Origin: Apium graveolens
Lineage: Eukaryota; Streptophyta; Magnoliopsida; Apiales; Apiaceae
Direction: 5' to 3'
Assembly: GCF_009905375.1 (NCBI RefSeq)
Contig: NW_027417174.1
Span: 1 to 64,000 of the forward strand
Length of the DNA stretch: 64,000 nt
Positions within the stretch are counted from its first letter, which is position 1. Each line of letters starts with the position of its first letter. The notes below the pieces were generated by a model, which did not search any database, had not been told where the DNA came from, and saw nothing but the letters and a program-made list of their open reading frames with translations. The position numbers and the translations under genes were made by a program. Below, piece by piece: positions 60,618 to 64,000 of this stretch.

Positions 60618-62591
60618 TGTTTGGATATGCCCTGAGTTAGCGTTTTGGACTTTTTTGGGTTTTTTCATAACAACCTAATGTGTTATATAAACTCTCTAGG
60701 TCATAACCTAAACTTATATTGTAATCTGTATCCTTAAGATTAAATTTCCTTAAGTTTATTATAATCTTTCTTGCTTCCGTTAGAACAAATCTGTACTCAG
60801 AGCTAAGGCAAGTTCTTTTGGGTTTTAAAGTTTCATAAATCTGTTTGACAAAAAGGTGTCTTCTTTAAACATGAAGATTGATAGATTCATTGGGAGAAAT
60901 AGTTTCGGTCTATGACAGATCAATATGTGAGCCTTGCTAAAGCAGCAAGGACTGTAGGCACCACTTTCGGAAAAATCTAAACAGGGAGCAAATAACAGGG
61001 AATCGAATAGTTTGGAGGAGAAGGCACATTCGATAATCATGATATATTTGGCTGATGACGTCATCACTAAGATAGCTGATAAAGAAACTGCGGCCAGCCT
61101 ATGGTTGAAACTTGAAAGTTTATATATGACAAAGTCCATAACCAACTAATTGCTTCTCAAGCAACGTTTGTTCAGCCTGTTTATGCAGGAATGTATATTT
61201 CTTAGGGATGATCTTGATAGGTTAAATACTATTTTGTTAGATTTTTGAAATATAGATGTTAAAGTAGAAGATGAGGATGTTGACCAATTTCTTTTATTGT
61301 TTTTGCCATTGTCGTATGAGAATTTCATTATTGGGAAAGATATTTTGTCTCTAGAAGAAGTAAGATTTGTCCTTCATACATGAGAAAGGTGCCTCAATGG
61401 AGAAGATTTAAGTACATAAAATATTGGGTATGGGGATTTATAGGGAAATAGATCAATAAAGCCCATTTTGTCACAAAGGGGTTAAATGCAGAAGATAGTG
61501 TCAAGTATTGACATGTCATCGGCTAAGACTATAGATACTTCTAGTACAGCAAATGTTCAACTGTTTGTTGCTTTTACACCTCAATCTGAATCTGAGAAGG
61601 AGTACATGTCTCGAGTCCCGTATGCTAATTTAGTAGGAAGCTCTATGTATGTTATGATCTACACTATACCTGATTTTGCATATCCTATTACTGTAATCAT
61701 CAAGTAGATGGGGAAACCTGGAAAGGAACATTGGTAAGTTGTAAAGAAGATTTTTTGTTATCATCAAGGTACATTTGATGTTGGTCTCATTTATGGGAAT
61801 GATATAAAATATTTAGTCACTGGTTACTCTGATTCTGATAATGCTGGAGATGTTGATATCAGGATGTCTACGACTGGTTATGTATTTACTCTGAGTGGTT
61901 TAGTTGTTAGTTGGAAGGGAACTCTGCAGCCTATAGTTATTTTATCTACTACTGAAGCAGTATACATGGCGTTGACTGAAGATGCTAAAGAGGGAATATG
62001 GTTGAAAGGACTAGTTAGTGATCTTGGTATGCATCATGATCAGGTTGTTGTGTATTGTGATAGTCTTACTGTAATATGCTTAGCCAAGGATCAAGTCCAT
62101 CATGAGCAGACTAAGCACATTAATTTGAGATATCATTTCCTTAGGTATGTGGAAGAGGATTAAGGTGAAGAAAGCGGGTACTGTTGATAGTCTCGCTGAT
62201 ATGTTCACCAAGTCGGTTCCATGTGGTAGGTTCCAAAATTGTTTTGACTTGCTAAATGTTCTAAGTTGTTAATCTGGGACCTGAAGCAAAATATGAGGCA
62301 GAATAATTTTTTCTTATATATTTGGAGTTATTATGGTGCATCTGAAACATCTATTTGGTGAGAGAATTCAAGTCAAGGTGGAGATTTGTTAGAATATGCC
62401 TTTAATCAACGTTTTAAGCCCATTTTTTGGATTTTTCTTTAACCGCCTAAGAGATTTGTTAGGTTAAGATTTGTCATAACCTAAACATATGATGTAATCT
62501 GTATCCTCGAGATTAAATAAAAAATTTCTCTTTTACCTATTTGTGTTCTTTCTTTACATTTAATATAATCTTTCTTGCTTCCGTTATAACA
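60618..62591 (+). mobile_element. Copia-1, copy 2 (less deleted)
   Basis: 1,974 bp. LTRs at 60618-60787 and 62387-62591, TSD AACTT at 60613-60617 and 62592-62596. It keeps a gag piece (about 61030-61380, LWLKLESLYMTKS; LSLEEVRFVLHT) lost in copy 1, then jumps to late RT and an open RNase H stretch at 61864-62163 (TKHINLRYHFLRYVEED). Zinc knuckle, protease, integrase and most of RT are absent. The left LTR is about 35 bp shorter than the right. Confidence 0.87.
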
Positions 62592-62596
62592 AACTT

Positions 62597-63775
62597 TGTT
62601 GTGCAAGACATGCCTGCACTTTAACAAGACTATGTCAAATTGACAGCCCTAAGTAAGTTGTATGGTAATCTAAGTTTGCATTTTGTATTGTATCACTTAA
62701 GTCTGTAAAAGTGTAAATAGATTAGACTATAGTATTTTTTTGTAAATAGTCTTAAACCTAAGAATAAACTCTAGAAGAAGATCATGAAGATCATGGCTCA
62801 GAGACAATGTGAAGAAGCTTGTAGTTGAATAAATCTTTTTTGGGAAAAACATTCTAAGTTAAGAAATCTACAAGTCACATATTAAGTCTTATAGAGAAGT
62901 CATTCGAGTACTCCAGAATGACTTATCTAGAAGTCAAAAAAAGCTTATAGAGAAGTCTTAGAGATATCGACAAGTCATTTCTTCACTAGAGAATTCTGGG
63001 ATATTGGCAAGTCAAAATATCACGAGACATCTCTGAGATATCGATAAGTCAAAATTTCACTAGAGAACTCTGAGATATCGAAAAGTCATTTCCTCACTAG
63101 AGAACTCAGAGATATCGATAAGTCAAAATGAAGACATTAATAAGAGATCTCGATAAGCCATTATACTTATCGATATGTCGAGTTTCCTATATAACAAACT
63201 GGAGATCTCGATGTAAAACTCAAGTACAGAATGCAGATCAGTTGAATATCTAAGATTATCAATCACTGATTTGAAAAGTTTACAAAACGAAGCTTGAAGA
63301 ATACAAGATTAGAGGCCAAGATTAACTGACAATGTAGAATTCACAGACATGCACGATTTGCAAAGATACACTAAGCCAGAAGTAGAAGTTTTAGTTAACT
63401 TAAAGTAGGGTTTAGTACATGATATTGCATGTTGTGTAAAACCTGTGTTTACTGTTCTATAAAGTAAACACCGGATGCTTTGTTTTAGAAGTAATAAAAT
63501 AGATCTAGAAAATCTTGTAACTCTCAAGAGAGAAGCTAAGTTATTTATCAACTAAGAACCCATAAATTTGTAGCAAGACATATATGATTTTAATATAAAA
63601 TTAAGTGAGTTTTAAAAGATAGTGTATTCATGTGCATGTTTCATTATTCATGTTACAACATATTATCTCTACAGTTAGATTATTTTGTTCACCATCCATA
63701 ATAGTTCAAAAAGCTTAAAAATAATCCAAAACACATTCAGCCCCCTCCCGGCTGTGTTTTATTCATTACCTAACA
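62597..63775 (+). repeat. Copia-2 5' LTR, copy 2
   Basis: 1,179 bp, TGTTGTGC to CCTAACA. The tandem part (about 62890-63180) has about five units of 40-50 bp ending GAGATATCGATAAGTCA, two or three more than copy 1. PBS TGGTATCAAAGC at 63778-63789. Confidence 0.82.
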
Positions 63776-63839
63776 AGTGGTATCAAAGCAAAATCTGAAA
63801 GCAAAATCTAAAAGCAAACAGATTAAAGATCTTGGAAGA

Positions 63840-64000
63840 ATGAATACACAGAAGTTTAGCAGTATCAAAATTCCTACCTTTCACATATCTAACTACACAC
63901 TATGGAAAAAGAAAATGATGTTGTTCATCAGCATGGCCAATCCATTATACATTCAGATCCTCAAGAATGGTCCTTTCACCCCCATGGTAAGAGTTGAGGA
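63840..64000 (+). pseudogene. Copia-2 gag, copy 2 (cut by window end)
   Basis: Begins MNTQKFSSIKIPTF as at 13917 and is open to the window end. An extra AAAGCAAAATCT-type repeat lies just before it. Whether the Copia-3 insertion also exists in this copy cannot be seen. Confidence 0.75.

Larger units (their letters stand above)
49322..64000. repeat. Large direct repeat, copy 2
   Basis: Second copy of the block at 1-14077. It is generally the less damaged copy: the gypsy-type gene has fewer frame breaks, Copia-1 keeps a gag fragment, and the Copia-2 LTR keeps more of its tandem repeats. Several AT-rich parts (about 58330-58600 against 8950-9300) differ mainly by one-base indels and look like low-accuracy consensus in one or both copies. 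Confidence 0.95.

Overview
This is plant nuclear DNA: AT-rich, with GT-AG introns, LTR retrotransposons primed by initiator tRNA-Met, CACTA and Stowaway-type DNA elements, and a Rubisco small-subunit gene with introns in the usual dicot places. It suggests a eudicot; I cannot name the species from sequence alone. Almost every protein-like stretch is transposon-derived or a copied host gene, mostly broken. Exceptions are a three-exon rbcS reading frame (present twice) and a CCCH zinc-finger gene (also twice, with frame breaks).

Layout. Positions 1-14077 and 49322-64000 are two copies of one block, lying about 49.3-49.9 kb apart in direct orientation. Each holds, in order: a gene with a 'gypsy-type putative transposase' domain; AT-rich spacer; a minus-strand CCCH zinc-finger gene; a Stowaway-like MITE; a degenerate minisatellite; a Helitron-like stretch; hAT-like MITE fragments; a short gutted copia element (Copia-1) with TSD AACTT; and the 5' LTR and gag of a second copia element (Copia-2). 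Copy 1 carries more deletions and frame breaks.

In copy 1, Copia-2 (from 12760) is split inside reverse transcriptase by a 13,203-bp copia/Sirevirus-like element (Copia-3, 16979-30181, minus strand). Copia-3 has 1,059-bp LTRs, TSD GGATG, a tRNA-iMet primer site, gag with two zinc knuckles, pol, and a long extra ORF after pol. Copia-2 resumes at 30182 and is cut off at 31265 by a truncated CACTA end.

Positions 30852-38881 and 38882-46925 are a nearly identical 8.0-kb tandem duplication with GTTGA at all three breakpoints. The unit holds the Copia-2 tail, the truncated CACTA end, a LINE-like tail, (TA)n-bearing repeats, a retroelement leader, and the left part of a second CACTA element. Its complete copy is 41879-48136 (6,258 bp, TSD CCA). 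This Pack-CACTA carries, in one orientation, a 5' leader and exon of a PPPDE/DeSI-type peptidase gene, several PEX14 exons, and a whole rbcS coding region (170-aa precursor, 123-aa mature protein). It has no transposase, so it would depend on one supplied in trans.

The CACTA element sits in the leader of the gypsy-type gene, whose TATA box, leader intron and exons follow at 49013-50959. Order of events from nesting and divergence: Copia-2, then Copia-3 (LTRs about 1.4% apart by hand count); the 8-kb duplication is later still (about a dozen substitutions). Both duplications could be real or could come from joining haplotypes during assembly.
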